A DNA stretch of 64,000 nucleotides from Gonapodya prolifera JEL478 (GCA_001574975.1 KQ965851.1:62001-126000); one strand, 5' to 3'. Shown: positions 33,847 through 47,839, numbered from the stretch's first letter. Numbers and translations are program-made. Notes: generated by a model not told the origin, from the letters alone.

Positions 33847-34503
33847 TCAAGCCATTGTCGCAGTTGTTTCCGAAGGCTCGGTGCGGGAGGCAAGGACAGC
33901 GGAAGATACGATGAGAGGCAAAAGGTACTAGCAATGCGCCAAAAAGATGGAAATAGGTTGGAACACCAGAATTTAACTCGACAACGATTGGGATAAACTC
34001 ACAAAAACAATTCCTTGGATGAAGTAAGCCGCCAAAAGCGCTTCGAGAACACGACCACCAGTACCTCTGACACCCCACAAGTCGTTGATTCTCATTGTCG
34101 CGAACCTATCCACAGTCATAAGGATAAAAGCTCTGACAGTGCTCGCGACAGGATCGTAAAAAGAAACTCACACTGCTCCGATAGCACCGTATGCCGCAAC
34201 TCCAATCGCGTGATGGGTGGCACCGAGCCTTGTCGTGAGGGAAGAGCCGAACGTGTACAGGTTGATGAAGGCGAAGAAGATTAGGAACCACCTTTTAAGG
34301 CGAGTCGTTGTTGGTGGGGTGATGGGCCGTCAGTACGGGGAACATACAAGCGGAGTTGTCAAACTCCAAACTCACCAATCGACACGCATCGAAGTCTCAG
34401 GGCCATCGTTGTTGCGGCGCTCGAGAATAGCAAGAGTGATGAGCTGAATAACCCATCCAACGGTCGCAGCGAGGGCGGTGATCAGCACTACCAGCAAGTT
34501 CAT
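33847..34503 (-). CDS. Four-helix membrane protein, MARVEL-like layout
   Basis: Four exons join in phase, with GTGAGT donors after VDW, GAV and IVF. The product of about 143 residues has four hydrophobic helices: NLLVVLITALAATVGWVIQL, WFLIFFAFINLYTFG, HAIGVAAYGAIGAVFATM and EALLAAYFIQGIVF into YLLPLIVSSAVLAS. It ends in a short Thr/Glu-rich tail. Length and helix spacing resemble MARVEL or Nce102-like fungal proteins, but I see no diagnostic residue set, so only the topology is certain. The coding start is the ATG at 34503; an upstream non-coding exon is possible. Confidence 0.6.
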
Positions 34504-34739
34504 TGTCAAGAAAATCGCCTCCAACAGAACACCAGACCTTCGAAGACTCACGGGGAATGCGATGGGTGCGAGCTCGAGGAGCAGTGGTATGTTTTCCTGA
34601 CAACATGTTTCGGTTCGTGTTGGGGAAAGCTTGTGGTGCGGGGAAAAGTCCGGCCTTTTTGAGTGGATTATTGCAGCGTCGTGACGTCACACGCCAAGGG
34701 AACTGGGCCCGCGGAGTAACCCTCAAAGGCTGCAAAAGC

Positions 34740-35140
34740 GTGAAGGAGGCGTACCTTGATGACATAATTTGAAGCGTAATAATGTCGTCGAGCGCTCCTT
34801 TGTGCGCTTTCTCCAGAGCTTCAAAGTACATCTCACGCATACCACCCGATGTAATTCTGCGACTCCCCTTTATGCGATATCCGTGAATAATTTTACAGAG
34901 CAATAATGTCGTCGATAGCTCTTATTTTGTACGCGGGGAAACACGCACATCTCTAGTTAATTCGCAAACTGCGCCCCATCCAAACTTCTGCGCCTCCCCA
35001 TTAATGTCTGTGGAATACAGAGTAATAATTTCGTCGATGGTATTTTTTTTGTAGGTTTTCCCCAGCGCTGCAAACATCTTCCCAAACCGCACACCCTCCA
35101 ATGTCCTGCGCTTCCCCACTAATGTCCGCGAATAAGTTAC
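34740..35140. repeat. Three tandem ~122-bp copies of an F-box protein C-terminal module
   Basis: The motif AATAATKTCGTCGA recurs near 34778, 34902 and 35024, and a second motif (CTGCGNCTCCCC, then TAATGTC) recurs near 34857, 34987 and 35107. The right-hand copy codes for the C-terminus of the F-box protein. The other two lie past its stop codon and read, in shifted frames, AYKIRAIDDIIAL and AHKGALDDIITL, cognate to TYKKNTIDEIITL in the gene. Confidence 0.75.
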
Positions 35141-36310
35141 TTGATCAAACACAACTCGCTCCAAGGTGAACGTGCAACCCGACGGTGCACTTTTAAAAAG
35201 TCCGTCCAGCAAATTCTCCACCGCTCGTTCCACCGCGAGACTTTTCGACCACTTGGTCTGCATGTCAACAATCAAATAGAAAACTTCAACATTCTTCGCC
35301 GTGCACATCAACTCCTGGACAATCTGGGTGATGAAGTTCGGCGACCGTGCAATGGTGTTTGCCAACTCCACACCATGAACGTGAAGATGGAAGTGGCGAA
35401 TATTGGAAAAGTCCACGTTCTGGCCACCCAAAAAATGCCGCTCATCGCCGATTTGTAAAGTTCCGATTTCCTTAATTTCAGGGAAGACGCGCATTGTGGT
35501 GCTCAATGCCCGAACAAAACTCCCGCCAGAATATTGATTCTGTTCATCCACCCAGAATTTGGTGATACGGTCTCTTCGCTGCAGAGAAACGTTTGCAACG
35601 ATTTCTTCGCCAAAGTCTCCCACGAGAAATCCTCGAAGTGTGGCAACCCGTGGAAACTTCGTAAAGAGCGAATTCAATAACGCTGCATCGACCCCACGTC
35701 CGACAGAATCCGTAGAGAGGTGAATCACAGACTCAAACCGCATTCCCGGAGGTAGGTCCTCCAGACATCTCATATCCTTGGGTTGGAAGAAATGAATTCT
35801 TCGAAGCGAGGACCCCAAAGAAGAATACCGAAGGAGCCTGCAAAGCATGGCATTCGTGACTTCCGTCGCGTACACCTCGCTCTCGTCAAGCCTCATAAAC
35901 CCTGCTTCCGAAACGGACAATGTGATTCTGTCCTGATTCAGCGGCCGATGCCGCAAAGTCGATTGTTCCACCTGTTTTTTGAAGAATGTCTCCAAAGCGT
36001 GGTCATCCTTACACTCCTTTAGATCCCTCACTCCAATGAAGATATCTGCGATGAAGCTAGTCCATACTTTAAGTCCATTCCGCTTGAACCAGTCGAACTG
36101 CTCCCCAACAGATAGTTTATTGGAACCGTTTGCGAAGTTCTGGACGTGGATCCGACACAGCACCCCGATGGTGGGCGCGTCGCAGCCCGGTATCGCGTTT
36201 CGGGTGGCATCACGGATGTATCGAGAGAGCTTTGGAATGGAGGTGTAGAACGTTTTTGGAGGGAGGAAACGGAAAACCCGGTGAAGAACTTCGATAGGAA
36301 GCGTCTCCAT
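34922..36310 (-). CDS. F-box protein
   Basis: An uninterrupted frame of 462 codons. It opens with an F-box (METLPIEVLHRVFRFLPP, then FYTSIPKLSRYIRD), the Skp1-binding motif of SCF ubiquitin ligases. The rest is a long mixed alpha/beta region without recognisable leucine-rich or WD repeats, so the substrate is unknown. The C-terminal 40 residues (GKMFAALGKTYKKNTIDEII to the stop) belong to a module that is tandemly repeated in the downstream DNA. Intron-free, unlike most neighbours. The start ATG begins the F-box itself, as is common in fungal members. Confidence 0.8.
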   Translation of the reverse strand: METLPIEVLHRVFRFLPPKTFYTSIPKLSRYIRDATRNAIPGCDAPTIGVLCRIHVQNFANGSNKLSVGEQFDWFKRNGLKVWTSFIADIFIGVRDLKECKDDHALETFFKKQVEQSTLRHRPLNQDRITLSVSEAGFMRLDESEVYATEVTNAMLCRLLRYSSLGSSLRRIHFFQPKDMRCLEDLPPGMRFESVIHLSTDSVGRGVDAALLNSLFTKFPRVATLRGFLVGDFGEEIVANVSLQRRDRITKFWVDEQNQYSGGSFVRALSTTMRVFPEIKEIGTLQIGDERHFLGGQNVDFSNIRHFHLHVHGVELANTIARSPNFITQIVQELMCTAKNVEVFYLIVDMQTKWSKSLAVERAVENLLDGLFKSAPSGCTFTLERVVFDQVTYSRTLVGKRRTLEGVRFGKMFAALGKTYKKNTIDEIITLYSTDINGEAQKFGWGAVCELTRDVRVSPRTK

Positions 36311-36489
36311 CAGAAGAAATGGGATTCCGTGAGTGGGTCCGGTTGATATTCGGGCGAGGGAGCTTCCGAATATGTGGACACGGCCCAGCGGTCTGACTCA
36401 GTCACATGTGACAGCAAGCTCCCATTTTATTCACAAGAATCTAAAAAAATGTTCATTGCTACACTGGTCTCGCAAATTGTTCAGAACAG

Positions 36490-37992
36490 TCATGGGTGGT
36501 CTGCCCGAGTTCTGTCCCCTTGACCATTCCAGGACGAATTCCGATCATTGAGCGCATAAAGAATGGTTTGGGATGCGACAGATCCGTGCCCTTCCGAAGT
36601 CCAGTCGAGCATGGAAAATTGATCTGAGTTCGCCCCGGTCGAGAACGTTTCCGCTGCATCACGTGCCGTCAGTGACGTACCTCCACCGGTAAGCGGCTCG
36701 GCGGGGGGTGATTGAGCAGCTCCCTCATGACCGTCACTTCCGGGAGTCGGAGCTCCAGCAAAAACTTCGGTCAAATAACGCTCCGTTCCTTCATCATCAA
36801 AACCGTCCCGCCCTTCGAGATAATTGCGCTCAAATTCATCCGCATTATCAAAAGAGACGAGAGAGCCTGGAAGCATCGACGGGAGATTTGGGTTGCGAAG
36901 GATTTCTGGTCCTGTGGCGGCCATCATCGACTGATCTTTTTGTGGAGCTGGAGCCGCACTAGGACGTAAGACTTGATGTTCGGAAATTCCTTCTGGAGTT
37001 GTGCCTAATTGCGTGTGGGGATTCAGAGAAGAATGTGTTGGGATGGATGGTACGGGGCGGGTGGAGGGTGTTGGCGGGCTCAACAATGCATCGCTTGTTC
37101 CCGACGAAATTGGTGACGCTAGTTCAAATGTGCTGACACTCGAAGCAGGGCTCCCCGAAAATTTTTGTCGTTTGATTGTTTCAGCTGCAGATGGCGTATC
37201 GCTGTCAGCTCTTTCCCTTTTGGTGCCAGTCGACGCCGCAGCTAATTTTGGCTTTGCGCCAGAGACAGCTGGATTCGGAGAGCCTAGGACAAGGCTTGCT
37301 GCTCTCGCTCCTTGCAAAATTTGAGCAGGACTTCGTCCGAGGGGTGGATGCCTCTTATCAACCTCTGCGCTCGTCGAAGACGCTGTTGTTCCAAAACTCG
37401 CAGCAATAGCCGCCGCCGCCGCAAGTTGTTTCTCCAAGAGAACGCTCATGTACGGTGGTACCTGACCAGTAAATGGCTGTACCGGTAATGTTGATTGATG
37501 ACTGTATCCGCTTTGCACTGGACGCGGTGGTAGAATGAATGAGAACTGAGCGCTTGATCGACGAATCCCAGGATCCAAAGACATTGAGTTGAGAACGGGA
37601 CGAAGCTGAGGGGATCGTTGTGGGTGATGTGTAGGGTGCGAGAGAGCGGGACGTGGTGGAATTGAGGGGTGTTGATATCTCAAACTGGGCGAGATATAAT
37701 AGCCCGTGCTCTGGAGAGTACCGTTGCCATGAGGTAGGCTCGGAGTCGTCTGGAATGAATCTCCTCCTGCAAGAAAGGACGGACTTCCTCCGTATGAACT
37801 CCTGCGAGCACCATCATAAGACGGTTGTCGGGGCGGAAGGACTTGTTGGTGGCTGGGATAAAACGATGGGTTGCGCAGCTCCGGAGAATGTCCAGCAAGC
37901 CTCATATCACTAGACAGTGTGTGTCTATTTAGACCCGGGAAGAGCCCGAATGGTGTCTGCTCTGCGTGAAAGTCCCCTGAGTTCGGAACCAA
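36490..37992 (-). CDS. Disordered Ser/Pro-rich protein, unknown
   Basis: A frame of 500 codons, rich in Ser, Pro, Gly and Thr throughout. It has a Pro/His/Tyr-rich N-terminal half (YISPSLRYQHPSIPPRP), one short alanine helix (LLEKQLAAAAAIAASFG), a basic patch (GTKRERADSD, IKRQKF) that could be a nuclear signal, and an acidic C-terminal part (FDDEGTERYLTEVF). No folded domain is seen. The listed start is a GTG; the frame continues open upstream (HGLARPLRQSASPL) to a likely CTTTAG acceptor near 38037, so a first coding exon probably lies around 38040-38180. A regulatory nuclear protein is a fair guess only. Confidence 0.55.
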   Translation of the reverse strand: MVPNSGDFHAEQTPFGLFPGLNRHTLSSDMRLAGHSPELRNPSFYPSHQQVLPPRQPSYDGARRSSYGGSPSFLAGGDSFQTTPSLPHGNGTLQSTGYYISPSLRYQHPSIPPRPALSHPTHHPQRSPQLRPVLNSMSLDPGIRRSSAQFSFILPPRPVQSGYSHQSTLPVQPFTGQVPPYMSVLLEKQLAAAAAIAASFGTTASSTSAEVDKRHPPLGRSPAQILQGARAASLVLGSPNPAVSGAKPKLAAASTGTKRERADSDTPSAAETIKRQKFSGSPASSVSTFELASPISSGTSDALLSPPTPSTRPVPSIPTHSSLNPHTQLGTTPEGISEHQVLRPSAAPAPQKDQSMMAATGPEILRNPNLPSMLPGSLVSFDNADEFERNYLEGRDGFDDEGTERYLTEVFAGAPTPGSDGHEGAAQSPPAEPLTGGGTSLTARDAAETFSTGANSDQFSMLDWTSEGHGSVASQTILYALNDRNSSWNGQGDRTRADHP

Positions 37993-38049
37993 CGGGGATG
38001 CGCTTTGTCGCAGCGGACGTGCTAAGCCATGATTCTAAAGCGAGAGCGT

Positions 38050-38518
38050 GTTGAATCAAAAACTTTCATTTGTAGTTCCTTTGGGGTCCCTACGTCCAAT
38101 GTATTCGACGCAATAGGAAGATTACGGAACTCCATATTTCCGCTCTGTACGATTCCTCGACTTTGCGACACCATCGTTCATAGAGTACCCACCAAATCTG
38201 CAAAATGTCGACCTTCATTTCCTAGCAGCTCGTGGCTCACCGGGGCTGCAGCGGCGGGCAGATACACCGGCGACCATGAACCGGACGCCCCTGTGTGAGC
38301 CACGACAGTATCCTGAGGGAGCTGTACCCTGGTTGACGGAGGAGCGAAACGAGCCACGAAAAGGATGGGTGTTGAGTTTGGAGAGAGGTTGAAAGTGAAC
38401 TTTCGGTTCAATTACTGGACCCATCGGATGAAATGACTCATATTTCAATTGCAGAAAACATGAGAAAGAGATTAGATGAGGATATCAATGACAACCGAGT
38501 TCATCTTCAGATGCTAGT
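38050..38518. other. Region between the disordered protein and the TRPY gene
   Basis: May hold the first exon of the disordered protein (38040-38180, minus). The remainder has only short frames. Confidence 0.35.
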
Positions 38519-41099
38519 TTATGCAGCTCGATCAGCTGTACTCGACCCCTGTTGCAACGCCTTTTCCAGCTTGTCTACTTTATCCGAAAGTCTTTGCAGC
38601 TCGACGAGAATCTTGTCTATCGCAAGAGTTTGCTTTCCCGAGGCCTCGTCCGATTCCTCGGACGTAAGTTTGTCCTCCACTTGGCTCAGTTTTACAGGTT
38701 TCCGGTCCGCGTCTCCAAGGTTCTTTGACGAGGGGCGATGGCGAACCCAGAGGTACAGCCATGTGAAGAGCTCGAATGGGAAATAGACGAGTTCAACCTG
38801 CTCGGTTCAGGTTGTCATGTCAAACTGAAGCAAGTCAAGAAATTTCAGTTTCAACGCACCAGAATACGATTCAAACCAAATATAAACAGCTCCCTTTTAT
38901 CCTTCGGCACTTGAAGAATGAAGAGGATTGTATGAATGGGAACTACCAAAATCAACCGTAGGAGGTTGAATGGAGGAAACAGAGGATGACCGGAGCCAAT
39001 TCGTCGAAACTTGAAGTAGGCTACCGTCTGCTCCCACAATTTGCTAGCTTGTACATTGTAGTGACTGAATCCTGGAACGGAAGACAACTCACTCTGACGG
39101 CCATTGCGACGGCATACTCTTGATCAGCTCGTTCTCCCAAAATATTGGCTGCAGAAAGGCGGCGCGAAGGTTACTTGCGGACAAGAGAAGGAACTTCCCA
39201 TCCCCCTCCGCGGATACCAACATATGGAGAGATTGAAAAGTGCAATCAGCAAGTTCAACATCATCGTCCCGGTGAAGAACAGATAGACCACTAGTTGGAG
39301 GGCAGGGCGTGGGGTGAAAGCGGCAAAGTAGTGCGACGTTACATGATCGAAGAAAGAACAGATCTGAAAATCAGCGCACCCATGAGAAAGGGCCCTTTGA
39401 ATAAATAGAGGGTCAGTTTTGTACAAACTCGTGTCCTATTTGCATATCGTCCTCACCATAAAGGGGGTGGAACTCTGCAGGTTCATCAAAGTTTGGATCC
39501 TGGTGTAAACAAAATGAAGTAGCACCGAAAATTCATGGACGTGTCTTCACTACTCTGACTCGCTTTACCTGCAGTAGTCCCCTTATCGCGAACATGAGGG
39601 CTTGCCCAAAGCCGGCGATGCCCCTGGACGGATCTAATCCCACGAATCCTTGGACGAAACCGATCAATACAAACCCAAGAAGGACGAAGAAAATGGCAGC
39701 GTCGCGAAGAAGCGAGCGAACAACGAGGATGATGTTTGAGAAGATGCGATAACTTGAAGGGACAAGATTTGCAATGGTTGGTACAACAAAGTCAGTTCAA
39801 TGCCCCACATAAATACACTTACCCAGAAAAGACATGAACCGCTCTTATCCACACAAACGGTGATGCAACTGCGAAAATATCATAAGAATGATCGTTGAAG
39901 TACAGCTTGGACTCGAGATCGCTCGCAAACATAGCTCGAATGCGGAAGAAAAAGGACGCTGAAAACACGATGATGGAGGCTATGTCGAGCCAATTCCAGA
40001 AAGACAAGAAATATATCTGAGATCCGTCCGTCAGAAGCTTTCCAGACGAGTCAGCGCCATGAAGTTATTAACGACATATTCTGGACTCACCTCTTCCAAC
40101 TCGTTGATTAGAAATGACACAACGTAAACGTACACAACAATTTCGAAAACATTGACAGAGTCGGTGCGGTCATTGACGGTGATGGTGAAAAAGCCAAGGA
40201 AGACAATGTACTGAATTTCAAAGTGAGTGTGAGGAAACAATTTCGCACAGTATTCTTGGCTTACCATAAACCCAAACAGGAAGTATTGGAAGCGTGGCGT
40301 GGAACGAAGGCTGTTGCCAAAGGACCTGAAGGTCCCAAGCGAGCGTGTTCGCGTCCCTGATTCCCCACTCTCAAGCAGAGGGTCCCTCTCAGAAGGTGCA
40401 ATGTTGAAAGGCGCATTCTTAGATCCCTCCAGCAAATACGGCTCCAGCACTCCGTTCCAAAGATCCTTTCACCAAATTGAATCAAAAATTTTGGACAGCA
40501 CAAAAATTAGAAGGAATTTTCCTTACCTCGACACATGCCCGCACATATACGTCGCTTAGAAAAGCATGCGCACTCCCCTCGATAGCGACTTCTAAAGCAC
40601 TCTCACCCTCGACCATCCCTGCTGCAAATGAGTTATTTGACGCTCCGTCTACAGAAAAGCTTGGCAATAAAGTCCCGGTGAAAGCTGTTCGTTCCACATG
40701 AAGTTCATCCGCGTTGGTACCCTTTGCGTCAGCGATCCAGGCATGAAGTGCATCTATCGCAATATTTTCTGCCCTTGACGCTAGCTCGAGCTCGTCGGTC
40801 TGTGTGTAATTCCTCGACAGCAAGAGAGGGAGAAAGATCGCGGGACTAGGCGACCCGAGTGTGGGTTCTTCCGAACCATCAAGGGAAGAGTTTTGAGAAT
40901 CATATCCTACGGATGCCTTCTCAAACCGTTTGCGGAGATTCAACGCGATCTCCTTGTCGGTCAGTGAGGTGGGTTCGGTGGGTCCCAGGGAACTGGGTGA
41001 CCCGACCGCTGCGAATCTGGACTCAGACGGTCGCAATGATGCTCTGAGGTCGTGATCCAGGTCCTGCAGCAACCGCAGATCGACTTTTACGGACGTCAT
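38519..41099 (-). CDS. TRPY/YVC1-type vacuolar cation channel
   Basis: Multi-exon gene. Exon 1 is 40527-41099 and exon 2 starts at 40465 (both junctions in phase). The N-terminal ~190 residues are soluble (LRKRFEKASVGYD, then a stretch ending VYVRACVEV). Membrane helices follow: FGFM/YIVFLGFFTITVND, VFEIVVYVYVVSFLINELEE, SFWNWLDIASIIVFSASFFF, VRSLLRDAAIFFVLLGFVLI, and a pore-side helix LVVYLFFTGTMMLNLLIALF, which matches the M-N-L-L-I-A-L-F of TRP S6 segments. Then comes HPLFPPFNLLRLILVVP and a C-terminal coiled coil (LVELQRLSDKVDKLEKALQQ). Yvc1 releases Ca2+ from the vacuole on osmotic shock. The long cytosolic N-terminus and C-terminal coiled coil fit the fungal TRPY class. Confidence 0.88.
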
Positions 41100-41294
41100 C
41101 GGGTGTGTGTGGGCTTCCTATGGTGTTGAAATCCCGAAATGGAAGGTTCAACCGCTCGCGACGATATAACAATGACCCATCGAGAATAGAATTCGGTAAA
41201 GTGGTATATTCAACATTAGATGCATTAAAACAGAATTCACCAAAAAAAAATGCTCTAAAGTTACTAAATGCAAGTGAATCCAATGGATCGAACT

Positions 41295-42966
<1,672 letters not shown>

Positions 42967-43320
42967 TGTCGAGTTTGCGCCTTGTGGTTGTTTGAGAAAA
43001 GTATGTGATAGTCTCCGTCCATTTTCAAGTGCTTATATAGTCGGGCGGGCTGTCTGGATTGGTTGGAATCGCCACTCTCGACGGCGGGAGGCATGTTACG
43101 GATTGGTGGGGGCCTACTGCCTCAACAAGACCCTTACAATGGCTGGTCACAGCACTTTTCTGCGGTAAAATGGGAAATGCATTCATTTTTATCTTATAAA
43201 TGTGTGTCCCACGGCGTCTCTATATCTCGAAGAAGAAAGAGAAAACGACCAAAAAAGAAAAATATTAAAGTATGTCTGAAGCGAGATATTCATATCATTA
43301 AGGTGTGCCAATGCAGTCGA
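42967..43320. promoter_or_regulatory. Actin upstream region
   Basis: 353 bp between the actin start and the lipin stop. It includes pyrimidine-rich stretches and, near 43030-43040, CTTATATAG, a TATA-like sequence about 70 bp upstream of the start. No coding region. Confidence 0.35.
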
Positions 43321-46300
43321 TTATAGGTAGGGGTACGATGCAGGATCCCTTTCGCTGATATCGTCCTCGTAGTCTTCCTCGTCTTGCTCCTCGTCATCGG
43401 CTTCATCGCCCTCGTCTAAAATGTCCTCGTCACCACCCATCTGAACCTCGTATTCCGGAACTATCCCGTCGGTTTCCAACAAATGATCGCCATCAACAAA
43501 CGTCTCGTCCAAAGGATCAACGGCGACATCGACCTCGGGAACATCCACAGAAACGTCAATGCGATTCTTTGGCTTAATCCCGTTCAGCTCTGCAATCAGG
43601 TCCTCGAAATCCATCTTCGCCACAGGTTGTCTCCAGTAATCGAGATCTGTGAACTCTGGATCCACTTGCACGGCACCTGGGGGGCTTGGAGGGAAAATGT
43701 GATCGACAATGTCCGATAAGGAGGGATACGAAGAATTGTACTCGGGAAGCAGTTCGAACTTCAGTTTGCCGTTTGGATCGATGGTGAATATCCGTGAAGC
43801 TGGCACGTTCACGGATCGGTAGGAGAAAGCATCCTGGCATAAACAGTACTCGTATTTAGTAGAACGCAATATGGGAAAGTTATTTGAGCTCACTGTCATC
43901 CTGTTTCCAAAGCCGGCGAAAAATGGATTATGATCTTGCGGAAACAGTTTCCTCATATCTCTCAGAACTGCTATCTTAAACTCTTCCGGTTTCCGACGAA
44001 CCACTTCTCTGTGGAGAGCTTGGAACAGCCGATCGGGAGACATAACCACAGGTCCGACAGGTAGAACCGCACTACCCTGTTTCACCCCGGAAATATAGTC
44101 TCGTGTTGTGCTCGCTTGACCTATAGCACGCGCCGTGAGATAGAGGAAATGAAATCCATTGTTCGCAATTCGGCTGTACAATTCCGCGATACCCGTATGC
44201 GTCCAATCCCTACCAAGAGCATTGAGTAGGTGGCCGAGAGCATCTGATTTCGTGATTGTTCCATCAACATCTGAAATGATTATACGAGTATCCCAATCCC
44301 ACAAGAAAATACGAGCGTAAGTGGTGGACGTTCCTAGCAGATCCGACTGGACAGAGAAAGCAACGGAGTTGACACCCTTCTTGAGATTCAAGGATTTCTG
44401 AATGGCGGCGGCAGTATTAGAGAATTTTGCTATAATACAATACAACGGCTAGCTATCGCATGAACTCACCAACTGGTCTGAGGTCAATCTCAAAGATTTT
44501 GCGTAGTTCGGCTTTTGCGGGGGAGGCGCTACTGGTACTGCAACCGTCGTTTCCGTCTTTTGAGCCTCTTCAGATGGTTGCAATGCGGGACTGACAGGTG
44601 GCGAGATTGGTGCTTTGTCTTCCGATGAAGGTTTGGGCTCAATGGGCTTAGTGTCCACCTTGGGAACTGACGTCATGTTCTTCGTGGTTCCGCCTCCCCA
44701 GGGCCACCAAGTTCCCGACGATGTCGTCGAAATTTGCTCGTTCTTCTTTTTCGGATCCGAGACAGTCGCCGATTCGACTTTTCCTTGATCTGGGGCAACC
44801 ACAATGAGCGGCTTTCCAAAAGCTACGATGGAAAGCACATGAGGTGCAGCGGAAGCCCAGGTCATAAATACACCATCGATCCGAAGTACCAGCTCCGGGT
44901 TTAAAAGAAGAGATGGGTTCGATGCGAGCATGTCGTACGAAATAAGGTGAGAGGTGAACTGGTTCAATGCCGCCTGGATGAGATGACCAACGTAATCATT
45001 CGCATTCATGATGGGGTCAAGCTCTTCAATGTAACGTACCTCACTCCCCTTTGACAGGAGTGCTTCGAGTGGACCGCACATGCTAATTTCCACCGTGGAA
45101 CGGATGGGCGCGGGGTCTGCCAGAGGCACTTCAGGATTTTCCTCCACTTTCGGAGGTGTATTTGGCGAAGTGCCCTCCACCAGAATGCTCTTGTGCTCAT
45201 CAGGGCTAGTAACATGCAATTGTTCATCCACCACAGGATCCTTCATTCTCTCCGCCTCGGCCGTTCTGCCAAGGGTGTCGTGTACAACACCCACAACAGT
45301 GGCACTCCGACCGGTTAGACCCGGCCGCACAACTTCTCCCACCGGAGGTGTTGGAAGAAGAGAGGACTCCAACGCCGCACTACCATCCACGACACCGGCT
45401 CCAATGCCAGCCGGTAACGTGCTTGCGCTCGCCGTTGATACTACGGGTCCTGCCAGCTGTAGAGAAGCAGGAGTTGTTCGAGTTGGGAGCGCCCCCCAAC
45501 GCCATGAGTACTGATTAGACGGCGATGTGGAGAGCATTGAAGGATTATGATTGGAGAGACTGAGGTTGACGGGAGAGGGTTGAGATTGAACGAGTGGATC
45601 GTGCTGTGAACAGCGTTGGTATTACGGCTCTGGGCTTCATGAGATGTTGCTATGAGATACGTCTCACCTCAGCAAGTTCATCGTCGTCGGACGATCCACA
45701 TCCGCCCCTTGAACCGCCGCGTCCGAAACGTCCAAACACAGCATCAACTTCCGTATCACTGAGCGGAAGCGTTTGAGAGAGAGCATCGGTGTGCGATCGA
45801 GGACCAGAAGGACGATAAGCGTCTAAAAAACGATAAATTATTGCGCAATGCAAGTCTTGTAATTAGTCAAAGTAGAGGTAGCGAGAGGTGGTCCGATTTA
45901 CATCCAAAGTGTGATTCCTCACCAACTCCCTCCATCTCACCACCCGGTACCAGAGGCATAGGTGTCTCGGGTGATGCCAGTTCAGCTGCTTCATCAACCA
46001 AGGAAGGATCTGACGTGGCCCGTTTCGCGTCCACCCAAACGGGAGGGAAAGAAGATACACTGGTACTCGCAGACATTGAGAAAGGGTAGTGGGTTCCCGG
46101 TGTAGATGAGGAGCGATGGTGATTAGGTGGCATGGTGGGTGTCGGTAACGAGGATGAGGATTCGGATTGTTGCGGAAAAGACTGTTGGGACGGGATTCGG
46201 ACAAAGGGGGAGGACCCGTCTTCGTCGATTGACGGCATCTGAGGCGCAGTTGAGTAGCGCACTCTCGAAGATAATATGGCACCCAGATCATGCCCGTGTC

Positions 46301-47047
46301 CACTATCGAGAGAAGAAGTGAGCGTCTGCCCTTCGATCTCCAATGCTACTGCTGATGGGGACTGGGGCCGGGAAGCCGTTGTCGGCAGTTCAAGTTGATC
46401 CATTTCGTCCAGCTGGGCGAGAGTTGGCTGTGCTGAGGCAAGAGGTGATGTGACGTATTCTGAGGGGACTGGATTCTGCAAAGGCATTTTCAGTCTAAAT
46501 GTGAAGAAAGCAGGTACAACTCTACCCTTCACCCACCTCTGTCTCCACAACGAAAAAAGCTTCGCCTGCCTCCCCGACTTTCATTTGCAAAGGTGTAGGG
46601 TTCCCGTTTACAGAAATAGAAACCTAAAAAGCAACACTGGTGAACGACGGTCGCTCAAAAGGAAACGACGAGTCCGTAGTAAGGTAACCTAGTGACTTTT
46701 TAATTTACACTTCGCACATATTTCTCCACGAGTGGATGTTGCAGTGAATGCCGAGGTTCACCCGGGAAGGTCACGCGACCATGGCGTTCCAGGTCGATTC
46801 TGACAGTTCCAGGCCGACACAACTTCTCCTTCGTCGTATTTTTGGCTTCCGTTGCTCTACTCACCACTTTCTCGGCCGGAAGCAGTAGTTTGAGCTTCCC
46901 GAATCGGACATGAAAAGGCGAGCACCGCATCTCCTGACCGTCCCTCGACTGGACCACAATGACGTCGATTGCGCCAGTGAGCGTGGATGGGTTGATGGCG
47001 TCCACCCATTTCGAAACCGCCGACAACACGTGCACCACTGCAGCCAT
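43321..47047 (-). CDS. Lipin-type phosphatidate phosphatase
   Basis: The N-LIP domain opens the protein: SKWVDAINPSTLTGAIDVIV, MRCSPFHVRFGKLKLL and, in exon 2, VGEAGEAFFVVETE. A long Ser/Pro linker follows, then the lipin-specific YSWRWGALPT. The catalytic C-LIP part has TSDQL/KSLNLKKGVNSVAFSVQ, a haloacid-dehalogenase motif DVDGT (DxDxT) in IIISDVDGTITKSDALGHLL, then GFHFLYLTARAIGQASTTRD, LPVGPVVMSPDRL and FGNRMTDAFSYRSV. The protein ends in a highly acidic tail, also seen in fungal Pah1. It converts phosphatidate to diacylglycerol at the ER and nuclear membrane and so sets the balance between storage lipid and phospholipid. Several short introns. The start ATG at 47047 gives the expected amphipathic helix before WVDAINP. 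Confidence 0.92.
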
Positions 47048-47839
47048 GCTTAGGGTCCGAGGCTAAGGTGGAGGCAGAGAACGGCCACGAGGGGAGAGAG
47101 GGCGAAAACGAGCGACTACAGGGCGCAGTGGGCGTTCACGCCGCGTAGAGCTTCGAGGGTTCCAAGTCGGGTGGGCACGTGTTGGTGGGGGAAGTTGCAA
47201 TGCCGGGTAAATTGCAGGCAAAAAAGTCATGTGACCCACACTTGTGTGCGTCTTCTTACCTCACCTCTGTGCTCATTGAATTCCTCAAGTACAAAATCCA
47301 TCATAATATTGTCGCAAGTCCGATGGACTCACGGACAACTCAATGATCAGGGGGATGTCGCAGGTGGGCCTCGGCGGGTGATATGATGATCAAGTCCGCC
47401 GAAAGAAAGTACGCAGTCGAATGTAAACTCAGCAGTCGCAATAGACGCAATCAATCCAGCAGAAACGCGCAGCAGCAGCCCCCCAACTCGTCCCCAAACC
47501 AGTCCTCGGCCCGCGTGGCTTCGGTGGTCGGGTTTCGCCTCCGTTCACACAAATCGGTGTATTCCCTTCCCTTTTGTCTCCCGGCACACAGCTAAACATA
47601 CGTCAAGCTAAGCCAAAAAAGCTACTCCTCACTCAAAGAACCAACCCATAGTCCGCACAGAATCACACACTACTAAACCCAGACACAAAAACTATTTAAT
47701 CCATATCGCTCCCGCTCCATTCACAAGCGTGGTCCGTACCGCCTTGCATTGGGCCGCAAGTCGTGCAGTCAAACCCAAGCAGGTCGCAATTACCTGCGAC
47801 AATATGAAGATTGCATGGTGATACAGAGATTCGGGTTAA
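47048..47839. other. Intergenic region
   Basis: No supported gene. A minus-strand stretch at 47699-47791 reads LLGFDCTTCGPMQGGTDHAC and ends in a stop, preceded by a CGCAG acceptor-like sequence. It could be an alternative last exon of the ING gene, but I could not join it in phase. Confidence 0.35.
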
